In this document: positions 24,668 to 36,400 of the stretch, one piece after another | Numbering within the stretch: position 1 is the stretch's first letter | Layout of the letters: every line of letters begins with the position of its first letter | Assembly (NCBI RefSeq): GCF_000002235.5 | Contig: NW_022145607.1 | Location: 38,100,529 to 38,164,528, forward strand | Direction of reading: 5' to 3' | Length of the DNA: 64,000 nucleotides | DNA from: Strongylocentrotus purpuratus | Lineage: Eukaryota; Echinodermata; Echinoidea; Camarodonta; Strongylocentrotidae | Notes under the pieces: model-generated | The model's database searches: none | What the model saw: only the letters and a program-made list of their open reading frames with translations | What the model was told of the DNA's origin: nothing | Translations under genes and position numbers: made by a program

Positions 24668-24810
24668 TATACTTTTTTTCTCGACGCGGGGGGGGGGGGG
24701 GTAGTTAATTTTTTTATTTTTTTTTTACTCAACTCCCCCCCCCCCCTCCCCCCCCCTTCATCATCATCATCATCATCATCATCGTCATCATCATCATCAT
24801 CATCATCATA
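24668..24810. repeat. poly-G, poly-C and (CAT)n microsatellites
   Basis: A G run (about 24688-24701), T-rich sequence, interrupted C runs (24735-24756) and about 17 CAT/ATC triplets (24758-24808) follow each other. No coding role. Confidence 0.8.
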
Positions 24811-24865
24811 ATCATATTCATAGTAGTAATGCTATGGCCTAATTGAAATCAAACTCCCCAAACAA

Positions 24866-24966
24866 ATCGTCGCTGTTTTCTCGAAGTGACGGTAGTGAAC
24901 AAAAATTGCATTCACTTTGCGTGACGATTTTCCTCACTACCGTCACTTCGTGAAAACAAGGACGAA
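24866..24966. mobile_element. ~101-bp foldback element (MITE), copy 2
   Basis: Same family as 8242-8342. The arms are 'GAAGTGACGGTAGTGA' and 'TCACTACCGTCACTTCG', and the loop 'AATTGCATTCACTTTGCG' is the reverse complement of copy 1's loop. The ends are ATCGTC and GACGA. It lies in intergenic DNA left of the RNase array. Confidence 0.75.
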
Positions 24967-25099
24967 ATGTACTTGAGTTTTCATGTCGCCCTTTTTAATT
25001 ATGACACTGTTGCAATTTTAAAAAATATATATCATTCATCCTAATATCCTCAAGCCCCTTAATGGCATGTGTGCTATAACACAAAGTTTATGATGGGGA

Positions 25100-25723
25100 A
25101 TATGTTGGTGTTTATGATAAACCTACCAGTAGGCTACTTGTTCAAATTGCCACTAAATCACTGGTCCCTTTTGTTACCCCTCCCAAGTAGAAAATGTCCT
25201 TTAGGAAGTCGTGTCATTCATATTTAGGTTGGGTCCTCAATTCAAACCTCTGTCGCTGGCGGACATTCGATGAGTTATAATGTTAATCAAACAGTGGAGA
25301 ATAAAGGGCGGATCCAGCCCCTGCCCCCCCCCCTCCCGCCCCTCATTCGCCTATTTGATATCTAGTTAATATTTTGAAAAAGGCATGCAAGGATTACAAA
25401 AAAGAGAACATTTACGCCTGGGTGGAGATTTGCAAATGTGGACCAATATCTCGCCAAAGTTATCGCCAAGCTGGCATTCGAATCCTCGACCCGTGAATTG
25501 AGAGTCCAAAGCATGAACCACTATACGACATTGATACATGTATAAGCATATAAACATACTATGCAACTAACACCCACTGGATTTATTGGATGAGCGGGTA
25601 GCTCTTTTCCCTTTTATTTCAGAGGCCTTGATATATAAACACAATTAAAGATCGATCCTCCGTACAAAAATACATTTTGTAGACTGATTTCTTCTTGTAT
25701 GTAGGATCATTTATTGCTATATT

Positions 25724-25781
<58 letters not shown>

Positions 25782-27780
25782 TTTTTTTTTCTTGGGGGAT
25801 GGGGGACGGGGGGGGGGGGGCTTTTTCTTCGAACTCTGAGCAGACCTGTATGGTCCTTATACACGCACACACACATTTATAAACAGCGGTATTAAGTTTG
25901 TAAATTAAAGGGAATTCGACCCCTGACAGAAAACTTGACCTAGATTCTTAAATAAAGGGAGAAATCAGAAAAAATGACGAATACAAGTTTGAAGAAAACA
26001 TTAACAAGACAGATATAAGCCTACATTTTGAAATTTGAGATCACTATTCATAATGAGAACTACAATTAGACGAATTACACCGTTTTGATGTATTATCCAA
26101 GAACCTTCCACATTATATACAAACGAAATGACTTAGATATTATTTTTCACAATTTGATTGTCTAGCCGGATATTTTGTAAAGAAAAGTTACAACGTGTCC
26201 TTCATATCGTAACAACAGCCTCGAGGGATCAGTTTGAAAGGGAAATTCATAACATTTCAGAGTGTACAAACAAATACATCACAGTTTGTGAATTTGAGAG
26301 TCACAGAGTGTGCCCAGCTTTCCGAATGCTTACTTCGAATCATTGGGAATCGAGTCCGGTCGAGTTATCTCGTTACGCGTTTCATGAAACGAAAGCGTAT
26401 ACCGTATAGGGTTTTCACAAAGTGTCGGGTAAATTTTGCCAGTCCACGTATAGATGAGAGGAGTTTATTTCAAAAAAATTACCCCGACAGTTCGTGAATA
26501 AAGAAGCATGTCGCTACAAAAGGTCGGTTAACGCGACCACCCGATCCAGGGGGATCCCCCCCCCCCCCCCCCCCCCCCACTGAGCGACTTTTCGGCCGGC
26601 GCGATTTTCAAATTTTCGGGAGCAAAAAAAAAAAAAAGTTGGGCCCCCTCCCCTAAGAAATCCTGGATCCGCGCCTGCGAAGTATTAGCCGCTTCGAAAC
26701 GTCCACTTGTTTACGAGTGATCGTCATTCTGTCTCTGAACTACCTACATGATTGTATAAGGTTGGTGCAATCTTCATTATGAGCATGGTCTACTTTTAAC
26801 TTTCCGCTAAAAAGTGAGGAGGAAATGTAAGGCAGTCTACACTGCCAAGAATATTCAACACAAATTGCATAGAATATTCATTGTATCAAATTCTGAATAG
26901 GAAAAAATCGTACGAGGGCCTCAGAGTTACTAGAGTGTATTCACCAACAACTTTAACAAGCATTATGTTATGCTTTTTAAGCATTCAGGTAAAATTACTA
27001 CCACTCAGTCAAATATGACTGGATTGTAAACATTTTATTCATATTTGAATTGATAATTTTACAATTTGAATCTACGACATTAAATGTGGCTTGATTGTAG
27101 CCAAATTGACTAGTTTTGGATTCAAAATTAGTTTAATTGGCTTAAGCGCGAGTGTGTGTGAGGCCTATTGATGTGATTGAATTTAAAAAAATGTAAATGC
27201 TTTCATGATTATAATGTTTATTACTGTAGAGGGCGGTAGACCAGCAAGGAGCGCCCGCTCTTTCAAATCTGTGAGATATTCGAAGCGAATGCATACGATG
27301 TTCGGTGGATTCTAAAACCGACACTGAATTATGTTTGGTAACTCGATCCGCCGAGCAGCTACAAATACATTCTTTGTATCAGAAATAGAATTTTCGAATC
27401 TTGCTCTATATGAAAATAATTTTGAGGACAGTTTGAGGACTTACCGCAAATAGGGGGTATGAAATGCTCTTCTTCAGTATTTAATCACCACAACAACAAC
27501 AAAAATATACTGGCTTTACAGACTCTTATTTTACACATGATTATACCGCTAAATTCTTATTCAGGATTCTCAATTTTTTCTACTTTGAGCCCAGAAAGGG
27601 ATCAGTCGTAAACACGTTCGTAATAATGTGTGTATGCATGGTATTTCAGACCTAAACTAAAACCAAAAATAACTTTAACAGAAAAGGTGAATGTAATATA
27701 TATAATTGTAAATGCTGATTTAAATGTTGTTGTTTTTTTACATTTTTCTTCCCCTTTCATGTTCTTTCCGTGTGCTCTGC
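25100..27780. other. repeat-rich intergenic stretch
   Basis: No gene recognised. A (TA)n microsatellite occupies 25722-25780, and G and C runs occur at about 25808-25820 and 26558-26578. A tRNA-like head remnant (inverted B-box-like 'ATTCGAATCCTCGACCC') is near 25473-25540. Two MITE-like pieces are described separately. 26690-27780 is AT-rich and featureless by eye. Confidence 0.45.
26336..26683. mobile_element. MITE remnant abutted by a CAGGCGCGGATCCAGG-type element
   Basis: 26336-26540 resembles, in reverse complement, 54623-54866: shared CGAATCATTGGG end, 'CCGGTCGAGT', 'AGGGTTTTCACAA' and the 'GGGTGGTCG' end segment. From 26536 on, 'GATCCAGGGGG ... CACTGAGCGA..TTTCGGCCGGCGCGATTTTCAAATTTTCGGG ... 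AATCCTGGATCCGCGCCTG' is a second family, found whole at 45600-46061. The second element appears to have inserted at, or replaced, the end of the first. Confidence 0.5.
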
Positions 27781-27785
27781 TTTGC

Positions 27786-28339
27786 CCATCACCTCAAGAA
27801 GGTTCTCCCAAAACTCTGCGTCGTCATCATCGACAAGATAATCCCGCATCTCTGCCTCCTTCTCCTCACTACCCAACTCCCCCCCCCCCTCCTCGCCATT
27901 TTCCTCCTCGTTATTTTACACCTCCTCCTAATTTCCCCCTCCTTATTCCTCTCCTCCTCGTTATCCTCCTCTTTCTCCCTTCCTTCTCCTCCTCCTCGCC
28001 ATCCCCTCTCCTCCTCGTTTTTTCTTCTTCCTCCTCCTCCTTCCCCTCCTCACCCTTCTCTCCTGGTCATCCTCCCCATCTTCCAGTTCCCCATCTTTCA
28101 TCCATCCATCACTACCGCCCCCCTAAAAAAATCCTAGCTATGCGCTTGCATCCATCCCTCCTCTTTCTCCTTCTCCTCCACCTCCTCTTGCTCACCCATC
28201 TAAATGACATCAAACGGGAACTTGGAGGCGAGATCGTTGGTTGTTCCAAATACAGGGATTTTTTTTTTTGGTGATAATTTGTCCGGGAAGCTAGGGCAGA
28301 TTTACTCGTCTGCGCATTAAAAAAGCGGAATCTCCACAA
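27786..28339 (-). pseudogene. decayed copy of the RNase T2 last exon
   Basis: On the minus strand, 28300-28335 retains an echo of the last-exon start ('TTGTGGAGATTCCGC' against 'CTGTGGGAGATACGC' of copy A). 28185-28260 matches the 'GAGATCGT..GATGT.GCT' region of copies B and C. 27790-27840 matches the 'GAAGTTCTCCCACAGCTCTG' region of copy A (here 'GAAGGTTCTCCCAAAACTCTG'). Between these the CTC/TCC-rich strand has expanded into a ~300-bp low-complexity tract. That tract produces long but meaningless Ser/Pro/Leu frames on the plus strand. No intact reading frame matches the family, and no upstream exons were recognised except those of copy B. It appears to be the remnant of another array member or a local duplication. 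Confidence 0.55.
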
Positions 28340-28371
28340 GACTTTGACTTGTACTACACTTGCTCATGCAA

Positions 28372-28479
28372 CAATTGCTTCGACTCAATTGCTCCGACTC
28401 AATTGCTCCGACTCAATTGCTCCGACTCAATTGCTACGACTCAATTGCTCCGACTCAATTGCTCCGACTCAATTGCTAC
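28372..28479 (+). repeat. 14-bp minisatellite (CAATTGCTCCGACT)x8
   Basis: Eight consecutive 14-bp units start at 28372, 28386, 28400, 28414, 28428, 28442, 28456 and 28470, with only single-base variation (CTTCGACT, CTACGACT). The high identity implies recent expansion. It lies between a decayed RNase exon and a TTAA MITE. Confidence 0.9.
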
Positions 28480-28492
28480 ACTAACCGATTTC

Positions 28493-29006
28493 TTAAAGGT
28501 AATATACAAAGTTTAGGGATATGTTGAAAATTGGGTGAATAGTGATTCTTTACAATTTGTATATATTTGGATGCCCCTGTGGATGTTTTATAATCACCAG
28601 TAAATTTAGCCCCTAAAACCCTTCTGCTTTCGAGAAAAATTGACAATAAAAATTTACCGGTGCTCCCGGTAAATTTTGATAAATTCAAATAGCGCCTATG
28701 GCCACACAATGCAAACTGCGACCATGAGAATCTCAGAATATGTACTTGTGATATATATAATTTCCAAATGGGGATAGCTAATCGGTCGATTTTAGTCAAG
28801 AAACATTGTTTAATGGCTTAATTAATATCTTGACCTTGAGATGGAGCTATTCAACATAAAGAGTTTATTATTTACAATTTCATAACTTTAGACTCGAATT
28901 CAACCGCGACAATGATCACTGAATATTCTAAAATCGCATATGCTTCCAATTATGTTCATTTGAACCAAATTCATGACCCCATACCAAAACTTTGTATTAC
29001 CTTTAA
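28493..29006 (-). mobile_element. 514-bp TTAA-bounded MITE, copy 1
   Basis: It runs from TTAAAGGTAATATACAAAG to CTTTGTATTACCTTTAA, so it has an inverted terminal repeat of about 20 bp including TTAA. An oppositely oriented relative spans 51796-52222 and shares nearly every segment ('CGACCGATT.GCTATCCCC', 'TTTGGAAATTATATAT', 'GCATCCAAATATATA', 'TTGAACCAAATTCATGACC'). This copy has an extra CCGGTAAATTTT-type palindromic insertion near 28655-28680. No coding content. Confidence 0.75.
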
Positions 29007-29254
29007 GTTCAACCCTGGACTCTACATTATAACCATGGACCCTAACTCTTACCCTAACAACATGGACGTAACGTCCAATTTGCACACTTTACCATAGATA
29101 TTTAACTAAATAAAGCCCGGTGCAATTGCCACAGGAGCAAAATGTCCGGTCCTCGTTATAGTCTTCCTTACACCCTTCCTTTGGGGGAGGGAGTGATGGT
29201 CCGGGTGCGTTTCCGGGGTGGTTGTCCGGGAATAAGTGGGTAGTTGGAAGTTTC

Positions 29255-29590
<336 letters not shown>

Positions 29591-30495
29591 TTGTCTGTCT
29601 GTCCATATTACCCTTCATTCAAAACAATTTAAAACCAATTTATGAAGAATAATTTAATGCTATGCGTTTACAACTTATCTTCCTTGCCAAATAATCACGC
29701 TTTTATTGCAACGACTTTGTTTTAATTATTGAGATGTGTAAACATTACTATCATAACTCCAAATCGAAAGCATTAAATTAACAACATGACCAATTCTTTT
29801 TAAAATAATGATCTTCCTTCAGATAAATTGATTAATTTTGTTGAATTTCGTTGGATGACTTGTTCAAGGTTAATGAATCAATAATGTTTGAATAACAATT
29901 AGTTAATTTATTCTGCTCACCTTATTTGTTCTTGACGTTCTTTTACACCCGTATTAAAGCAAAGAAACAGCTTTGAAACAAATTCTACTTTCATAAATCA
30001 TGTAATATTTTATTTAATGTTATTATTTCCCGAGTTCTCTAATTCTCATACAAAATATTTTAGTTATGAGTTTATGATTTCATACATATTTATTAAATTA
30101 ATGGATATGCTGTACTTGTTTAATATATTATACTATAATTATGCTACGTATTCACATAATTGTTTTAAATTGTTCGTAAAAAGAAATGACATGAAAAATA
30201 ATATAACTCGCAGGACGCCAACAACAAGTTTCCCAATTAATAAAAGATGATTTTTAGTCATAATAAAAGATGGCCTCAAATGTTCCATTGTACATAACAT
30301 GCTTCTTTTTCCAATTTTCTTGCGCCTACCATCGTACTCTAATTCTATGCGTCTCCTGTTACAAGACTTTCCCACCCCTCTGCCTCCTCCTCCTCCTCGA
30401 CGACGTCATCATCACTCATCATCCATCTCTCTCGCACCCATCTAAGCGACATCGATCAGGGACTGGGAGGCGAGATCGTCGAATGTTTCCGAGGA
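29591..30495. other. 3' flank of RNase T2 copy B
   Basis: AT-rich and non-coding until about 30370. From there to 30495 the minus strand still resembles the downstream part of the last exon of copy C ('CATC.ATC.CTC.CTCGCACCCAT.T.AGCGACATCGA' on the plus strand). In B this segment lies after the stop, so B's original acidic tail has become 3' UTR. Confidence 0.55.
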
Positions 30496-33400
30496 TTAAC
30501 CGATCACTAAAGGGGGAAATTTAGGGTAAGATATCTTCTTCTCGGAGTCACACTTATCCCCGTTTTCGTGAGATGTTCCACAATTGATTGCTTTCAATTT
30601 CTTGTTGAAGCACATCCGGATCTCCCATAGGTACTGCTCATTATCCTTCTCCTGTTACCAAAGTAATAAATAGCAAACATGATCACTAAGACTTTCAAGA
30701 AATAATAATATAATAATAACGTTTTTATACCCAGGGTAGCCACTTCAGTTTATAAAACTGCTCTTCCAGCGGGCCCTGCATAACATAAATTGTCATTACC
30801 ACCCTTCTCCAATCTTATATGCTGAGCGTCTAGCTAGAAGGCAGAAGGTCCCATTGTTATAAGTCTTTGGTATGACTCGGCCGGGGTTCGAACCCACGAC
30901 CTCCCGTTCATGAGGCGGGCGCTCTAACCACTGAGCCACCATGCCCGGTGAAAGCATCATCGCTTCCACTATCACCACCATCTCCATCACGTACCTCTCA
31001 CCTATCCTCTCCTACCAGAGATCACTGATTGCTCTTGATTTCTTGCTGGAGCACATCCGTATCTCCCATAGTTAATGTACATTATTCTCCTCCTGTTACC
31101 ACGTTACCATCACAATCACATTCCTTTCAAACACGATCGCTAAAGCTTTCAAGAAATCAATTTCAATTCAAGGACAATTTGAATACTTTATTGTATTGCC
31201 TGATTATGTTCGGATTATGTAATATATAATTGTAAAGGAGGTTACATATTTCAAGAGGGAATGGACGAGGTTAAAATTGCCCGAGGTTTATTTCTAGAGA
31301 GTCTTTTGTGATCATGTTTACAATTATAGACCTATCCTGATTGTATCGGTTTAGCTTGAATCTTGTACCTAGAGTTAAGTATAACAGTAGAACTACTAAA
31401 AAAACAAATCACCACCACCACCACCACAAGCAACAACAACACCAAGAATAACAACAAAAGCAATGTTATATTCTCATTTCAGAAAACAAACCTCTGCCAA
31501 GTGGGAATTTATATTCAGTCACACACTTTTGGCAAGTTGACCATGAGATGGCGCTGTGCAATAAACAGTTATCTAGGGCATAAAATACATCACTTCAGCA
31601 ACGCTTTAAAATTGGACATGGGCTAAGGGTTTAAGTTAGAGTTGGGCAATAATTATTACATATTTCCAATCATTAAAGGGGCATTTTTCGTATTTGATTA
31701 TCTGTTGGGCCTATGTAAGGGCACTACAAAATATATACATGTTTAGCGTCCCCGCCCGCTTCCTTTTTGGGGGCCGCCTCCTATTTTTTTTAAATAAATA
31801 ATTTTGTTTCCTTCAATGAATTAAAACATGAAAAACATACTGCTAAAGTGATCTATTTCTGATTTTAAAAAACGTATTAATAATGGCGGCCATTTCGCAG
31901 GACAGTAAAAACATGTTTTTTTATTTTTTATTTGGTCTTTGCAGAGGACGAACAATTGGAAATATATACATACCACACAGTATACGGCTGGGTTCACACC
32001 AAGTCCTTTATTCAGAGCTGAAGTGACGTCAGACAAGATATATTTCTTCGTGATAGAGGGCGTTACAGGCGAGTCGCCATTTGCGAGGATTCTGTAGCAT
32101 GAAGAGAATCCGGAATGTGCTCGTAATAACGTAGAGAATCGTCAATTATTCATTACTTTTTAATGATAATTTCAAAGGCTCAAATGTTTACGTTATGTTT
32201 TGTTTGAAGGTATGCAATTCCTTCTCCACGATCCTGGGTGGAAACGAGTAGCATCTTCACCGTGCTTGTCAAAACCATGCAGTCCTGAGACTACAGTTGT
32301 CATCCAGAGCTCAACCCTCCTCATTTTTCTCATTATTTTTTTTTGTAACTGTTAAACAGAGACCCGTTTCACAAAGCCTTTTTTCAATGACAAATGACAA
32401 AAATCAATGAAAAATCTGCTGATAACCAATCATAAGTAAAGATTTCACTAGCTTATAACAAAAACTTTCATTTGTCATTGTCAAGGCCTCCAATTAATTG
32501 GCTTAAGTCTGGTAGGGAGCTGTCTTAAATTTAGGGTAAAATACTTAGCACAAAGTTTGAATTGAATACCAAAATTGGCTAAGTATTTTTTCTAAGCCAA
32601 AAACTAAGTAAAAAGCTTAAATTTTGTACTTTAGTATTGAATTGAATACAGGCCAAGGCGTTGCTCACAGTTACACATGTTCATAAAAATTAAATATTAT
32701 TAATTGAATGGCCACTTGTTCGGCCACTTGCTCTATTAATGAGACCTTCTAACGGTTAAAGGAATGCCCCCATCCAAGCGTGAAAAGCTTAATGGTAACT
32801 GATATTGGTAGAATATTAATTTTTATTTAATTTGATATATATATTTTATTGATGGTTTACGTGCAAATTTTAAGCAATTAAGAATGCCCCTTACTTTATT
32901 TGCTGAGTGTATATGTGAATTTTTAGCAAGATCAAGCAATTTTCATTAAAAATTCTATAATAATAATAAAACTAATAGATCACATTTATAACGCGCCTAA
33001 TACATTGTTTCTAGGGGCAGTGGTGCTGTTGTCCCAGCAGCCATTAAGTGAAGCAATGTCCTTACACGAAATAAAGCAGGGACGACAGCACCACGAATAC
33101 ACAATATTATTCAGTACAAAATTACAGTATGTTACGCTATGTTACGTTACAAAATCAAAATTACAGTTTGTTACAAATAAATGAATAAATCAAGTTAATC
33201 TAACTTAAATTGTGCTAATCAATGACTGTACAATATTATTATTTTTCTGAAGTACTACAATATCGACTTTTCCCAATTAGTTCTTGCACTCGCTCGACCA
33301 ATACTCAAGGGCACAGTAATTAAAGAGTGAATGATTATAATGTAAAATAAATCTGATCGTGAATAAACTATGGAATGTAACTTGCTGTGGGTCATATTTT

Positions 33401-36400
33401 TTAATTTTTAACTTTTTTCTTCAAAACATCGTCAAAAAACTTAGATAACGAATTTCGCAACAGCTGCATTAAGCCCCCTTAAGTAATGATAATTGAATTC
33501 CTCAAAAATGTACGTTGAGATGAGGTTTATAATAACTCACTCTTTCATTTTGTACTTGTCGTAGAGGTCCATTGTGTTTTTGTAGTACTTGTTGATGGTG
33601 TTGAACTTTGTCAAATCTTTGATGCATGTTCCGTATTTCTCGTATGTTTCTTTCCTGAATAATCAAAAAAGAGTTTTTAATAGATACTTCAACATTTACT
33701 TATGAAAATGATATGTAAACACAATATGCAAGGAGAACCAGGAAAACCTACGTTATACATATATAAACAAAGAAACAGACAGTGCTTTTTTAATGAATAT
33801 CTTTTGTGTAGCATTTTTTTGTTGATTCCGCCACCCTCTTTCATCTGCTATTTCTTTCTCTTCATTTTCCTCTTCTTCCTCTTCCTCATTTTCTTCTTCT
33901 TCTTCTTCATCTCCTCCTTCATTTTATTATACGTAGCTCCTCCACCCCTATCACCCTTCTTTCCATCCTCCTCTCCTCATCTTGGTATCCCTGAGGTCCT
34001 CTTTCCCTCTCTTTCCTAGTCCCGCAAAAGGTTATATTTGTTTTCTTCTTCGCCTCCTTCCCCTCCTTCTCCTCTCTCTTCGTCTCCTTAATCTCATCCT
34101 CCTTTGTTGTTTTTCTTATCTTCCCTTCTCCTCTCTTTTTCCCAACCCATTCCTCATTTTGATTATTTGAAAATGCTTTTCCCGTCGATCGCTTACGTAG
34201 TCCCGAAAGCTATTTATTATGTTACCCCCCTGTCCTCTTTGGCCCATATTCTACTTATTTAGTCAAAACTGACGTGAGAACTAAATTCATATCAAAGCCC
34301 CTCTAAAGTGCTGGGAGCCCCAAATTCCACCCCCCAAAAATTGACGGCAAAATTTCAATTAATTTGTATCATAATGTGTAAGAGAATGTCATTTAAGGCA
34401 CACTTCTGCAAAGATACGCACCAGAACTTGTCATTAGTTCCTCCCCTCTTGAACGTAGGCCATTTCTTGATCATCTTTTGACGCAAGTTCTACGTCAGAT
34501 AAATGGATGAAACATAAGCAAAACTTTGAAACATTAAATGACATGATAAACTATTTACACATCTAAATTGCTTCAAAAGCAAGTCATTGGAAAAAAGAAA
34601 AAACTACACCCATCCCCTTAAAATACACACCGCTTCTTATTTAGCCATACGCCATTTACGGCGCAGTAAATTCCAACTGAGCAAGCAGGACTAGCTCATC
34701 TTACACGTCCCCCTCCCCGGTCGCGTCATTTTTTTCTGCGGCACAAATTGGGGCTTTTTTAAAAAGACGTCTTGGTTTAACCCTAACTCTAAACTTTTCC
34801 ATAGGCTCAACACGCACCTAACCCCAATCTGTGCCGCCGAAAAAAATAACGCTTCCCCCCCCCCCCCCCCCCACTCTCTCTCTCTATTTCTCTTTATCAC
34901 ATACTGGTTCGATATTTGACTTGAAACTTTCCTCAAAACATCAGATAAAAAAATCATAGTTTATCAAAACGTCTTTAATAACCACGATAATGATGATGAT
35001 GGTGATGATGATAATACTACTACTACTGCTACTCAGGCAAGTACGCAGGGTGGTGGGGGGTCGAACCCCCCCCCCCTCAATTTTGTGTGTGTTTGTGTTT
35101 CGGAGGAAACCCCCTCCCCTTGTTTTTTTGTTTTTTTGTATTGATTAAAAAATAAAATATCTAGTCCCTACTCAATTCTAGGCCCTATTAAAGGCTTTAG
35201 GAATTATGGTAAAGTGTCAAATTAGAGGATATGCTTTCATACAAGGCTAATGTTGGGTCCCCTTTCTTAAAATGTCAAAGAAGTACAGACAGAACTTACA
35301 CTGATGACATTTCTGTCGTAGCTAGGCCCTGGACAATTTTCGGGGTTAGTTTCCTCACCGTTCTTGTAAGGCCTGAAATAGAGAGAAAGAAAGCGAGAGA
35401 GAGAGAGAGAGAGTATCATAAACAAGAGCCGTCGAGACACTGCTGGCATATGCGTATGGGCACTATTTCGTCAGGGGCGCACGCCACTCAACCTCGGTGG
35501 TACTGTGGCGGGCAATTTTTCTTCGTAGGATGGCAAGTGAAGATCCCCACCGTTTTTTTCAATATTTATACCACATACGTTGCAATGTTGGTCTTTTGTT
35601 GTACATAAATAAATGTAATAAATAAATAATAATAGCTGCATTTAAACTGCACCAGAAATCGTCTCCCCCCCCCCCCCCCCCCTCCTCACACTCCTGTATG
35701 CCGCTGGTAGTTGCATACTACCGGAAAACGCGACAAAAAAAAAAATCTAAATCAAAACATCTACCTCTGGAGTGTGGTTTTCTTTAAACTTCCGCCGAAG
35801 TTTCACCGATTTTTTTGCAGTGTAAAAACTAAAAGCAAACTTCGATGAGATACCGGTTTTTCGTCACGTGACTCTCCTTGCTTCCGCGCTAACGCATGCA
35901 GCGCACCGACGATTCGCGCATGCGCACAACTACAAACTTCGACGGGTTTTTTTTATTTGTTTTTTTTGTTGTTGTAGATTTTTCCAGTAGTGTTAATGAT
36001 ATTCCCCAAAATCGACGATTTTTCAAAAGGGTCGTTTGGATGTGTAAATGGGCCTATAATATTAAAATGAAAACCGTCACGGTTTTTTTTTTCACATGTG
36101 AAATGAATGACAACTGCGCGCAACTATCAGATACAGGAATGTGAAGCGTTTTACCCTGTACGTCATCAAAACAAAATCATCGACGCGGTTTTCTCCGCGT
36201 CATATCTGAACTAGCCTTCATGCTTACCTCAACTCTCACTAAACTTGAACCGAACTCTAACCCTAAATCTATTCTTAAAGACCTTATCAGGGATTGGTAA
36301 GCCCTCATAATCTTTTCTCAAAATTGATCTATAGCAGCAAGATGAGTTTATTAAAGTATGTCTAAAATTTCAAATCAAAAGACTTTGGGGTTTTCTATTA

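Noticed and set aside
24758-24810. Regular short repeats considered as a CRISPR-like array
   Set aside because: Simple CAT triplets without spacers, in a eukaryotic genome.
27630-28274. 214-codon Pro/Ser/Leu-rich plus-strand frame
   Set aside because: It crosses a CTC/TCC low-complexity expansion lying antisense to a decayed RNase last exon; composition explains the lack of stops.
30882-30957. Possible functional tRNA gene
   Set aside because: A- and B-boxes are good, but the acceptor arm does not pair and the segment continues into a SINE body with an AATAAT tail.
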